From Pseudoscleropodium purum (Eukaryota > Streptophyta > Bryopsida > Hypnales > Brachytheciaceae), in contig OZ017798.1 in NCBI GenBank assembly GCA_963969395.1, positions 2,108,001-2,172,000 on the forward strand: DNA of 64,000 nt, read 5' to 3'. Under the pieces are notes generated by a model. The model saw only the letters and a list, made by a program, of their open reading frames with translations, made no database searches and was not told the DNA's origin. Below, piece by piece: positions 32,160 to 43,932 of the stretch (its first letter is position 1; each line of letters begins with the position of its first letter). The position numbers and the translations under genes were made by a program.

Positions 32160-32610
32160 GATTGAAAAATCTTGGTGATGAATTTTTAAAATTTTAATGT
32201 TGAGATATGTAGGAAACATTCATACACAAATCTTTCCTTCAAGAGCATCTCCAAAAAGTTTGATATTTCCCTCTAGAAATTTCAAAATATTAGGGTGACA
32301 ATGGCTAAATTGTGTAAATCATATATCTCTATATTCTAATTACATTTAATCAAAGTGGTTTTACTATCATGCTCAAATGAATAAAATTAAATATAATGTG
32401 AGGTGTAGATAGCAAAACCTATTAAAATGTAGAGATTTTTATTTTACATAATTTGGGCATTGCCACCCTAAAATAAAAATTTCTACATAGGGAATTTCTA
32501 AACTTCTTTGGAGATGCTTCTTGAAGAAAAGTTGTGTATGAGGATGTTTCCTATATGCCTCTGCAATCAAATTCTGAAATTTTATCAATAATTGTTTTTA
32601 ATAAATCATT
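32160..32610. repeat. AT-rich foldback (MITE-like) inverted repeat
   Basis: Left-arm landmarks GTAGGAAACATTCATACACA, TTCAAGAGCATCTCC and GGGTGACAATG recur inverted on the right (GGAAACATCCTCATACACAA, TTCAAGAAGCATCTCC and GGGTGGCAATG on the minus strand). Arms of about 170 bp surround a short loop. Non-coding. Ends and target duplication are not defined. Confidence 0.65.
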
Positions 32611-33922
32611 ATGTTAAATCATGGAAATTAACTTCAAATATTCACCTAAAGTGTAAAAATATAATGATAATTATGCATGTCAAAAAACACTACTTACACT
32701 ATACATTAAATGAAAAATTCTTTGAATAGCACAAGTAGGCATGTTATATTATTATGTCCCCCCATTATCCAATACTTAATTCTTTACTTTATTTCCATGT
32801 AAAATACATCCTTTTGATTAAAACATTTTTTTATTGCATCACTAAAGTGAGTGGCATATTATGAGGCATATTACAAACTACTAAAGGACCATCTATGACC
32901 CCTAATTTCAAGCCTCATTGTCCATGACTTAGTTTGTTGTGAATATTCAATCACATACTATAAAGGAAGAATTTTTCATTTATTTTTCAAAGATGTCTTT
33001 TAGAAATCATAAAATTTTCAATATTTTGGAGAAAAATTTCAAATTGTCATGGCTTAATCTGTTGTTTAAGAAAACATGAAGCAAATTCATATTTCATTTA
33101 AAATATACTATAATAATTTACAAATTTCACCACGCATATATATTATAATGTATACTATTTTACAAATTACCAATTGAAGTGAAAACTATAGCTTATAATC
33201 TTTATTTCACTAGTTTGATTCAAAATAATTCTAAAAACATCATTTTTGTCTTATAAATTATTCACATCTTCAATAAACAATACAATATGGTCAAAATATA
33301 ATATATGAATAATTCCTAGTAAGATTTAACATGATTTTCTTTTAGAAAGTCAAAATACCATAATGAAAGAATCTACAATATCGTTGTAGATGAAAATGTA
33401 TTAAGGTTGCTTCCAAAAATAATTGGATGGAAAAACACTATTCTATCCCACATACTTATATGAAGTCATTTAGAGGTTAGAAAATGTCCACCACATCCTT
33501 TAAGGATAAAATCCCTATGATCACTTAAACGACAAAAAGACTCCTAAAAAATGATAAATTTTTAATGACCATATATAAACTTTTACTATTTCTTGCTATT
33601 TATACTACATGCGACTTTTAGACATAGACATTATGTTTTTTGAACTTCAACCCATCTAATGACTTGTAGTTGCTTAAGTTTAATTTCTACTTCAATTGTA
33701 AATTTTGAAACCATTGAAAATTCCAAAAATTTATAGCAGTGTGAGCTTTGGACCTATAACCATTGTTTGCTAAATTTCTAAATTTAATTTGAAACTATAA
33801 CATTGTTTTATACTATGATGTTAGAACATCTACACTTTTTTACTAAAAAATCAATATTGGCAACTAGAAAATCAAAAATTAGATTGCATTGGATTATTTC
33901 TCCATCTATATCTACCATTAAA
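32611..33922. other. AT-rich intergenic DNA, nothing recognised
   Basis: No gene, RNA or repeat structure that I can support. Confidence 0.5.
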
Positions 33923-34270
33923 CAATTCTTGACAATGCACGCACCATGTAGTCTTGAAAGGTGGAAGAACCCATAACAAAGAGGAATACAAAAACAAATA
34001 AGAAATTCAATCATAAGCCTATACTCCATTAAATAATCTCTAAATATGAGTGGACGCTTTGAAGGCAATTCTTTACAAGGCATACACCTCATAGTGTCGA
34101 AGGGCGGAGGCAACCCATCATGAAGAGGAATAGAAAGATAAAGAAGAAAATTAATCATAAGCTTTCGTCACCAATTAATAACCTCCAAATGTTAGGGGAT
34201 GCTTTTGAAGCAATTCTTCACAATCCACATACCTCATAATTACTTGTAAAGGATGGAAAAACCTAAAACA
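33923..34270. repeat. ~144-bp tandem repeat, 2-3 copies
   Basis: Units begin CAATTCTTGACAATGCAC (33923), CAATTCTTTACAAGGCAT (34066) and CAATTCTTCACAATCCAC (34211). The minus-strand ORF across it shows the repeat at protein level and is probably not a gene. Confidence 0.7.
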
Positions 34271-34626
34271 AGAATTAAATTTTTTTTTTAAATTAAATTT
34301 TGTAGATTACTTATATATGGTTTATATATATATATATACATACGTGTATGTATATCCAATAGAGGTGGTAAAGCTTTTATTTTGAATCCTATAATTCTAT
34401 ATTGATTTGGGGCTTAAAATTATTATAAAATACATATCCAAAGGTAGTACTTTCTATTTTTCTATATCATATACATGTGTGTTCAAATAAATCCAAGTCT
34501 AAAAATTTGAAGATCCTACCCCCTAATGATTGTATGATCATTTGGAGAAAATTTAGAAAATTTTACTTAGAAAACTGTTTAAAATTTTTCAAGCTTTGTA
34601 TTTAATAGTCAAAAGTTTAATTGATG

Positions 34627-34965
34627 TCATTTATATAATTTATGTAAGAGTTTGATTGCAATATGTTCTACAAGAAATTTCATTAAATTTTTGAACAAAT
34701 TCAATGTATGGTATCCAATAGAGCCATTTGGAACATATACTAGTGTTTCATTCATGAACTTGTTTTCTACAATCTCAATCACCTCATACTTTACACTAGA
34801 GAACAACCCTCTCTCTATCGATGACTTGTTGAACAATACAGAGTCCTCTTGGTTGTATCCATTATTTAACTCAATTTCTATAATTAAAAGAATATTGGAT
34901 TGCTTACTCTTGGATTTGCTTACCAATAGTGCTAGTATGTGAGCATGTGAGCTTTGATTATACAT
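34627..34965 (-). pseudogene. Fragment resembling RNA polymerase second-largest subunit (RPB2-like)
   Basis: A minus-strand ORF of 112 codons contains GYNQEDSVLFNKSSIERGLF (34801-34860), which matches the strongly conserved hybrid-binding-domain motif of multisubunit RNA polymerase second-largest subunits. The rest of the ORF aligns poorly by eye and has normal local AT-rich codon use, so only a short degraded piece remains of a protein that is usually more than 1,000 residues. Possible sources are a host Pol II-type paralogue, a linear plasmid, or an integrated nucleocytoplasmic large DNA virus relative, as reported in some moss and lycophyte genomes. I cannot separate these from the motif alone. 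Confidence 0.55.
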
Positions 34966-36726
34966 ATAAGTATATAAACTACAACCATTGGACTATTGGA
35001 GTGCTTATAATATAAACATCTATAATATAGGTATCCACATTATAATTATATTATAATTAAGGAAGTTTTTAATAATATAGACACCTATAATATAAATGTA
35101 TAGTCTTTTAGACTCACATAATAGCAACCCTCATTTGCTTACTACATTATCTCAAGGTTGGACTAATGTATTTTAATTCTATCTTGAAGTCATTAACAAT
35201 TCAGATTTCTCTTTTATATTGTATTTTCTTCAAATCAAAAACATTTGATGAAAAAAATTATAATTTTTTTTTTATAAATTTCTTTTGCAATTTTTCTATT
35301 CGATTCTTCAACATAAATTTACTTGAATTCAAAGTTTGTATTAGGAAAAATTAAGTTTCATTTCTTGAATTCGAAGATATATATTGCAATGATTGCAATG
35401 ATTGGAAAATACATGTCATGACATCATTACATTGTCCTTAAACTACCTACCCAGCTACCCCTACTAAGTTTTCAAGATTGCATGCATCTTGATTGGAAGA
35501 CTTGCCCCATGGCATGGCATGGTCAATTTGTTGATAAAGATGGTAATTACTCAATCACTTAGAAAGTATATATAATTAATCATTGTGGGTTTGGTATGTT
35601 TTCTTTGTTCTGTCTAGAACCAACAATGATACACATGTTTAAATAGAAATTCAATCTTGCATAATCATGAAGAAAATCAAGTTCATTATCTAAGCTTTGA
35701 GGTAAAAAGTAATCACTATACATAATATTATTTGTTAATGGATTCAATTTATCGACCATAGAGCATTTTATACAAACCATCCATAGAGTTGAAGAATAAA
35801 AGAAAATACATTTTGTAAAACTACAAGAGGTTGTTTGGAAAGACATTAAACATTGTTTTGGCATTTTGAAAATAAAGTTAATAAACAAAGGCCTTACTTC
35901 AATGACTTTGACCTTGGCACATTAGTGAAGTAGCCATGAGTTCAAACTCAGGCATTGGCAAGGTGCTTACCACCATAGTCCACCTAACTATGGTAGAGGT
36001 GCAGAATAATTATGTTGCCTTTATTTGGAAATTTGAGAATTTCTTGGGAAAAAGAAACATGTCAATTCTTTATTATAGGGTCTAATTCGTTGCAAAGACA
36101 ATAAGAATGAAAATCACCATCTAAATCTATTAGGCTTAGATAGTTGAGCCATATCCAATAGATGCTTCATTTATTCCAGTCTTTTAAACTAAAGTTCTTC
36201 TTTTAGCTAAAAGGCAGTGGAAATTGAAAAGATTTGAGGACATAGTCACAGCATGTAAAATTTTGTGTAACATAATTATCGATGAACTTCCTCAAGGTTG
36301 TTGATTATGAGAGGAGTCATGCATTATTTATAAGATGTGGTTTGGCATTTGTTAAGTACAGTGAAGGTTCAAGACAAATGAAGAGTGAATCAGGGTTCTT
36401 TAAGTTTAGAAATGACCATATCTAACTTAGTATCATTAGGCAAAAATATATAGAAAGAATGAAGGAGTGGGGTCAAGTGTGAACTTGTTTAAATCATAGT
36501 ATTAAATAACTGGTAGCAATCATATTAAATTTGTATGACTACCTTAATTCTTTTATGGCTAATATTTTTATATGGAAAATATACATGTAGGCTAAATATT
36601 CAAAATTTTCTTTTTATAAATTAATATTTGGATTTTATAATGATAGGCCCTATATTCCTTATGCAATTTTGTAAAGAATTCAATCATTTTTTGTATAACC
36701 ATCAAATTGGTGTAAACAATTTTCAT
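34966..36726. other. AT-rich intergenic DNA, no recognised gene
   Basis: A minus-strand ORF at 35580-35888 has no recognised domain. It lies on the same strand, upstream of the polymerase-like fragment, and could be another degraded piece of the same insertion, but I see no supporting motif. Confidence 0.4.
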
Positions 36727-39199
36727 TTAACCCCCTAAGGACTGGTATGGTGTTTTTGGCATTATAAATTTTTTGGGCAGGTACCTATGAGTGGAGATTT
36801 GATTTATTTTAGCCCAAAGTTTTTCACAAGGTGTAGACAAGGAATATCTTTTAGTGTGTCAAATTTCAAGACATTTGGAAATACGAGTCAAAAGTTATTA
36901 AATAATATGCTGTTTACATGTCAACTCGGGCAGCTCGGGCAGCTCTAAATAAATCACTTTTTTCAAAATTTAAAATTTAAAATTGGTTTATTATATTTAT
37001 GTATGCATGAAAAGCTTTGAATCATTCCATTTCGATCAATGAGTCAAAAGTTATGAGGATTTTTAGTTTACGGGCAATTTTGGAATTTCTATTCTAAAAT
37101 AAACTTTGAAGTCTTATATTTAATTCAATTTTAAATATTTTTGGAAAAAAATAAATTGATAAAATGTAGATTGTTTATTACAACATTTCAGCCATTGGAA
37201 TTGGCATTTTTTAATTTTGTAAATACATTATTAACAATTTAATATTTTGCATCATTCCCTACTTCATTCTACTTACTAGTTTTTTTCTACATGTTAAACA
37301 ATTCCAAATGATTTGAAAATTTTCAAGCATGTAGCCAACTTTTCATTAACAAAGAAAGTCTGAAGTTACAATCATTTTGTCTTTTATTTCATGCAAATTT
37401 GACCTACTGAACTGCAGCTGCCCAGATTTCAGCAGGGGCAAAAAATGGCACTTTTGCAAGTTCAAACACTAAGATCTTGCAATTCACACGGTAGATTCTT
37501 TTGAAATTGTTTCCATGTCTTTTTAAACTACTATAATATGAGATTCTATGGTTAAATGCATTCAGAAATGTTTATTTTTCAAAAATTTGGTACTTGCACT
37601 AAAAATGGCAGTTTTAGAGCGTTTTTAATGAAAACATAGTCAAAGAAACTTTAGGGGTTAAAGTGATTTTGATTCATAAACTAGGTTGTAGATATTAACA
37701 AGAAACACTCATTTTATATTAGTTGTATATACAATTTGTGATGATGGGTGTATGAAAAAAGAAATTGAGTAAAAAAAATTGATCATCATGAATTCGACAA
37801 AATAATAATAGACGAAAGTTGTGGAATTGGAGAATTCTACAATCTTTAGATACTAATAGAATACTATTTTTTACTTTTTGAATATTTTCAAATTTATTTG
37901 TACATAATCATATTTTTGAAAACCAAATATGGTATAAATTTACATAATACAAATTAAATCCTAATTGTAATAGAGTGCCAACATTAAAACATTAAGATCT
38001 TGCAATCTATATGGCTGAATGATTTCACAAACTGTGAATCTACATGTCATTTACAACATATATACTACATGATTGTATACTTGAATTTTTTGTACCTTAT
38101 TAATATTTAGATTTATAATACTTTAAAAGTGATGATGTTTTTAAACCTAAAAGGATGTTTACAGATTAAATGTTAACAATAAACCTCCATTTGAAACTCA
38201 TTGATTACATAAATAATAATTTTTTGAATAATTATAACATATTCATGAAGTATGAATTTATGTTTTTAGACGATATTTGGTAAATTTATGCAAATTATAT
38301 ATTACACCACATTTAATTTGATTGGTGCCCTCAAGCTCTTTTATTATATGTAAATGACTCATTATCAAGATACAATAATGAATTTATAAAATGTAATTAT
38401 TATCATAGATAGCTTGACCAATCAAATTATCTTTTAGGAAATAAAATATTTTCATATCAAATTAAATATATAATCTCATAGCCCTTTGCAATTCTTTTAC
38501 CCATTGCACTTCTATAGAACTACTACAATAATTATTGTTTTTAGCATAGAAACATCGAGAATGAATTCAAATCTAGTGTAATAATGATGGTAATTTCATA
38601 GGTGACATGTTCAAGCCAATTGGTAATAATGACTAGTGGTAATTAAGTTTGTAATATGTTCAACTTATTAAGCAACACTAATGGGAAAGAACATTTCCTA
38701 TCCCCATACAATCAACTCCTCCTTCATCCATGTAGAGATAAAGATAGGGGACAATTGATAGAGATGCTCTAAAGTTCCATTGTCTCTATGGAGGACAAAA
38801 TGGATTTCAGATTTTCAAATATGCTTATCCGTCTATGTAGGTAATGTAACCTCAATTTTTTGACATGCTTTTCTGAATTTTTTTCTTAAGATAGAAAATT
38901 ATATGAGTTCTGTGAGTTATATATATATATATATATATAAATCGATTTCTAGCAAAAAAAGTAATGCTATAACAAACTCAAAATGGAAAAAATTAGGCAA
39001 CAAACAACATATTGGGCCATAACTTATTAACTTTTGACTCCTATTTCCAAATGTCATGAAATTTGTTGCATATGAAAGATATTCTTTGTACACACACTTT
39101 CTTAAAATTTCAACCTAAAATAAGAAAATTTCTGGTCACAATGACCTACCCAACAATTCTATACAACCAAAAAATGCAGTCTAGTCCTTTAGGGGCTAA
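36727..39199. mobile_element. 2.5-kb non-autonomous element with long terminal inverted repeats
   Basis: The left end TTAACCCCCTAAGGACTGG and the right end (minus strand) TTAGCCCCTAAAGGACTAG begin inverted similarity extending about 180 bp, with shared landmarks such as GAATATCTTT and GACATTTGGAAATA followed by GAGTCAAAAGTTA. A 3-bp CAT flanks both ends (36724-36726, 39200-39202). The interior is AT-rich with no transposase ORF and includes a relative of repeat R near 37420-37650. The terminal motif resembles that of the 297-bp elements at 17946 and 51356. Confidence 0.65.
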
Positions 39200-40009
39200 C
39201 ATAAAAAAATTGAAAATCAAAATATTTAGTGGATGATTGCAAGAAACACTTCTCTTTTTTGAGTTTTTGTGTGTCCCCTCGGTCTCCATGGAGGTGTTTT
39301 TCCTCATAACTTTTGTAGTTTAAGTCCATTTTAGCTTAAATTTGGAGGAGAGGTGCGTAATGTTGATCTAGAAATTTATTAATTTTTAAAAATTAAAAAA
39401 AAATAGTTTACTATTTTTAAGGTGGACCCAATTGGGTATCTACCTTGGCTATTTGGGGGGCTCTTAGTCCTATTTGGGGACCAAAAATGCGATTCTGAAG
39501 CTAGGGTTTTGACCTAATGTAGGTGGGCTAACATTCTAAAGACTTTTGATGAGATTTTTGGCAAATTACTTGGTGTACGGGCTACACATGGGTTGAAACT
39601 TGAAAGTAGACATTGTTTGCACAAGCACTATGAGAAGGGGAAAATTTTTTATGATGAACTTTTTGTTCACATGGATTTAAAAAGAAATTATTTCAATTTT
39701 TTTACTATTTTCCAAAAATCAATTTCAAAAGTATGTATTTCTTCCATTTTTTTAGGCCTCTTCTTTTGGGCATAACTTTTAGACATAAATTTTTTAGACT
39801 TCAATTTTCAGTTTTTTACACATGTACTATTTATAATGCTTTACAAATTATCCATATTTTATTTTTTGAATTTTTATTCCAGAAGTTACAAAACTCTTGT
39901 AGTAAGGTCAATTTGAGCCCAAAACAGTAGGTGTTTCATGCAACTATCCTAGTACCAAAACTTTAAGTTAAAGATTCAAAGTCAAATAATGTACACAAAA
40001 GGTGCTCAA

Positions 40010-40262
40010 AAATCCACTTTCTTCACTTCAAAGTTTAAATGCAAATATCTTGCAATCTATGTCATTATGTGATGTCGTGGTGAAAGTTTTTGAAATTTCT
40101 TCTTGATCCACATTATTATTCTAGTCTTCTATCCTAGAATTGTAGAGCAAGATCTTATTTGTTGTTTGATATGAAAAAAAAAATTAGTAAACGCTTTTTT
40201 TCCCTTTTGAATTGGAAACAGGACTTTAGAGTGTTTTGTGATGAAAAAAGGGACTACTGACA
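40010..40262 (+). repeat. Dispersed repeat R ahead of peroxidase unit 3
   Basis: Related to 6210-6610 (see that entry). It directly abuts the upstream end of unit 3. The equivalent repeat ahead of unit 2 is separated from the unit by about 1.7 kb that includes the foldback and hAT elements. The mirror copy is at 63665-63917. Confidence 0.6.
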
Positions 40263-41458
40263 TTGAGGGTTAGGCGGTTAGCCACATGCATGTTTGCTTG
40301 CAAATTCACGAAATCCCCCAATTAGTGTGACTCAGTGTTATTACTCCATCGCACACTAATTGAGTCAACAGAACGTACTACCAGGGTACTCCGTACGCGT
40401 ACTAATAATTCTTCCCCCACACGAATGCCTAGTCTTTCTTTGAAGTAAGTCGAGATTGAATGCTCATCACCTTGCACTGTTTCCATAAACGTCCTCAATT
40501 GCAACCAAGCTTCTTTTGTGATCGTCACACTTACGGTATGTCTAAAAGACTAAAACGACATCAAGCAACGCTGCACATGCGCAATTACCGGCCGCCACTC
40601 TGTCGATCAACCGTCTAACCTGAAGCTCATCCCAAGTCAAACGCTTCTTTCAACGCACCAGTGAAGAAACTCTCTTCGCTCAACTTGTGTCCAAAAAAAA
40701 CAAAATAACAAACGAAAACAAAACCAAAAGCTCTCTTCCCTCAGAAGTCCCGCTTGCGTCACAACACCCCCACCCCACCCCTCTTCAGGCCAGGTCCCCA
40801 CCACTAGTTCCACACGCGTACCAACGAAACTTTTATATACTTTTACAAAGAATATCCAGAGGCTAGGCACACTCGAGAAACCACCTTGCGCAAACCCTTT
40901 CAACGCTATTTACCGGAACGACCGGATTTCCACTACAAAATTCAATTCCGTGGAAGGGAAGGGAGTTGGAATCGCCGACCAGTACACCGAAAATTTCACA
41001 CTGCAGAGAAATTGGGTGTGTATCGACTGGTGCAACCGGATGAAACTTGCCAACTGGGTCGTGTACATTTGGTTCTAGACCAATTAAGAACAACCGTCAC
41101 CCCTGGAACGGTAGATCAAGAAGAGGACAGTCCAAAGTTCGTTACGCTTTGTCAAGGACTCGGTGAGCCTGGTGACTTGGGTGTACCTGTGGAAAGAGTA
41201 GGACTAATAGACTGTGGGTGGGACTGAGCCATGCAAGTATAAAGCTGTGATGAATACTCCAGCTTTCTCATCAATCAATCTCTCCGTCTCTCAGCACTCT
41301 CAGCAGCTTCCAGCTTTCAGAATTTCAGCTCAATTCGAGGTACACCAGATTGGAGGACTTCCTGAATTCGATTGAGACATACTGACCTCTCGTATATATA
41401 CAACCGCTTCAACGTCTTTCAATTTTTGCTAGTGCATTCTCCAACTTCGGTTGGAACG
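40263..41458 (+). promoter_or_regulatory. Upstream region and promoter of peroxidase unit 3
   Basis: This is the uninterrupted version of the region split in unit 2. The site matching the transposon insertion is near 40659-40663 (CCAGTGAAGAAACTC). TATAAAG at 41238-41244 is the conserved TATA box, about 215 bp before the ATG. A short minus-strand ORF (40322-40528) is not supported as a gene. Confidence 0.75.
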
Positions 41459-42448
41459 ATGGGTGCAACGAGGTCTGCACTCGTGGGATGCGTGGCCATT
41501 TTGGCCATTCTCAGCGTGATCGCCGCACCCGTGGCTGCTAGTCGAAGCTTCTCCAGGTCCAGCGACGGTGGGTGCAAAGAAGGCTTCTACCAGCACTCCT
41601 GCCCCAACGTGGAAAACATCATCTACGAGGCCATGCTCAAGTCGTTCCAGAACGACCCCACTGTCGCGCCAGGCGTCCTCCGCCTCGCATACCACGATTG
41701 CTTCGTCCGCGGCTGCGACGCGTCCTTGCTCCTCGACGGATCCAGCTCTGAGAGAACCAACATCATCAATACCGGCCTCCACGGCTTCGAAGCCATCGAC
41801 GCCGCCAAGGCCGCCGTGGAGAAGGCGTGCCCGGGGACCGTTTCGTGCTCCGACGTGCTGCAGTTCGCAGTCCGCGACACCGTAAAGTTGACGGGAGGAC
41901 AAGGCTGGACGGTTCCCGCCGGGCGTCGCGACGGCACCGTTTCCAGGTCTTCCGAGGTGGCGGCCAACCTCATGACTCCCAACAACACGGTTCCCGTGCT
42001 GTTGAAGGCTTTCCAGAAGAAGGGTCTGAGCGCCGCACAGATGGTGGCTTTGGCTGGTGCGCACACCATCGGCGTGGCGCCTTGCTTGACCTTCGATGAC
42101 CGCCTCCACGGGGAGAAAGTGGATCCCACTCTGCCCTCGTCGTTCGCGAAGTCGTTGTTGAAGAAGTGTCCTGTTGCTGGTATTACGAACGTGAACGTGA
42201 ACCTGGATTTGGTTTCTCCGAAGAAGTTCGACACGCAGTACTTCAAGAACATCGTGAACAAACTGGGGTTGCTGACATCTGATCAGAGCATGTGGGTGGA
42301 CTCGCGTACGAAAGGATCGGTGCGCGCCAACACCGACAGGGCGACGTTCAACTCGAACTTCGCGAAGGCGATGGTGGCGATGAGCCAGATCGACGTGCTG
42401 ACGGGCAGCTCTGGCGAGATTCGTCGAGTGTGCAGTTCCGTGAACTAA
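41459..42448 (+). CDS. Class III peroxidase, unit 3, left-arm copy
   Basis: A 329-residue intronless secretory peroxidase. The ATG at 41459 aligns with the starts of units 1 and 2; an in-frame extension to 41372 lacks a plausible N-terminus and covers the leader. It keeps Arg75, His79, proximal His202, the Ca2+-site residues and all eight cysteines. It differs from unit 2 at ten positions; seven are in the first 31 residues (signal peptide and just after), the others being Ala58, Ile102 and Glu111. The mature enzyme is thus almost identical to units 1 and 2. Confidence 0.96.
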   Translation: MGATRSALVGCVAILAILSVIAAPVAASRSFSRSSDGGCKEGFYQHSCPNVENIIYEAMLKSFQNDPTVAPGVLRLAYHDCFVRGCDASLLLDGSSSERTNIINTGLHGFEAIDAAKAAVEKACPGTVSCSDVLQFAVRDTVKLTGGQGWTVPAGRRDGTVSRSSEVAANLMTPNNTVPVLLKAFQKKGLSAAQMVALAGAHTIGVAPCLTFDDRLHGEKVDPTLPSSFAKSLLKKCPVAGITNVNVNLDLVSPKKFDTQYFKNIVNKLGLLTSDQSMWVDSRTKGSVRANTDRATFNSNFAKAMVAMSQIDVLTGSSGEIRRVCSSVN

Positions 42449-43750
42449 GTTCGTCAGGGTAATAGTTGAATTGGTGCTCAGGAGCCAGCTTCATGGCGGG
42501 CAGCACTTGTACAATATTCATTATTTTTAGATCATGAGTTAGAAATTAGAATCCATTTATTCATCCACCTGAGAATTGGTTGGAGTCCCGACGATTTCAG
42601 GAGGGCGTTTTCCAGCGGGTGCCTGCATTCGTGGTTAGTGTGATTCATGCAATCCCCCTCTTCAATTCAGGGATGACGAGATTCATGACTTTTATTATTC
42701 ATTGGCTTCTGGTGATGTCTGCGCTAGTACTACATTTCCAGGCTCACTCTGGCACGTGTTCATGACACACACTTTAATCAATTGAATTGGCATTTCGGAT
42801 GATTGGTCGCTTCTTGGTAATTTCCAAGTTTCTGGAGAATCTCCAGTGCTCGTTTTGGGACAATGCCGTTACTCCTTCTCTGTCTCGAGTTTGGAATTGA
42901 GAGAGTTATGGAGAAGTGAGATCTTTATTTAGGGTTCGGTTCACTGTCACAGATGTGATTTTTGTAGGTAGCTTTGACACGGAGTGCGTTTGAAGCTGGA
43001 GTTACAGCTTGGAGTGAATTCATAAATTAGCTTCACAATGAAGTTCCAAACGAACCATCTGCTTTAAAATTACGTTGATTGTTCGTTGAGTTACTGAATA
43101 TTCAGTATCCTTCACTCTCAGCAGTCGACTGATGTTAGCTGCACAAAGCTGAGACTTTAAATGAAGGGGCAGAAAATTTCGGATGTGGACGACTCGTCAC
43201 CATTGTAGGAATGAAGATATACAACTAATCCTGTTAATATAGACTGCTGAATAAATATTACCTTTGAGGCTTTTTTTCCCTAAGAAGTAAGAATTCATTT
43301 TAAAATATTCGCGATATTCCATAAAATTGTGACATTCGTCTTCCGGAAGATCTAATTTCAGTCCGCAAACTCGGACTGTTATAGATTTAGGGTTCAGGCA
43401 GCGTGGCCTGAACCGCGCCAAAGTAATGGAATTATATCGCCAATTTAAGGAAATTTGACGTTCCTGGTTCTTGGTAGTCGGACTGCTGTTCTTTCACATG
43501 TAACGGTAATGGTTAAGAATCCCACCGCCCGGAAAACTTTGTAGTTGTCGTTTTAATTTTGTAATTTCTTGTTCTCAAAATATGTACTTCTCAGTGTCAC
43601 CCCTTTTGGGGGGCGTCGTGGAGAATTTGGTAGCCTTGACTTTACTTACACCCTAGTTAATGAGCCAAAATATGAATAGCCGTTTCCAATGCTAAGCCTA
43701 GCTAAACGAAGTTCGGAAAAATTGTCCGTGGAATACCGCAAACTAATTAG
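42449..43750 (+). other. Conserved 3' flank of peroxidase unit 3
   Basis: Blocks shared with units 1 and 2 include TACAATATTCATTATTTTTAG, GGTGATGTCTGCG and GTAACGGTAATGGTTAAGAA. Short ORFs inside are not supported as genes. Confidence 0.6.
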
Positions 43751-43932
43751 AACGGATATTTCATTAAAATGGCGGCATTCCGCAAACTTGGCACTTCTCG
43801 GTTCGGAACGTGCGTTCTAAACTGTATACCTGTCCTAGATTTCAGGGTTTGAGGGTCTGAGATCTATACCAGTCTTAGAAAAGTCATGGGAAAATGCCGA
43901 AGGAATGCCGACATTTTAACAAAATATCTGTT
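43751..43932. mobile_element. Small TIR (MITE-like) element, copy 2 (182 bp)
   Basis: Left AACGGATATTTCATTAAAAT and inverted right AACAGATATTTTGTTAAAAT delimit a non-coding element related to 2761-2933. A partial relative begins near 44932. The right arm has the same element at 59995-60176. Confidence 0.6.

Noticed and set aside
33808..34158. Possible membrane protein gene on the minus strand
   Set aside because: The ORF coincides with the 144-bp tandem repeat and its internal protein repeats follow from that.
41372..41458. In-frame N-terminal extension of peroxidase unit 3 (and 28174-28209 in unit 2)
   Set aside because: The extensions are not shared by unit 1, cover the conserved leader, and would bury the signal peptide.
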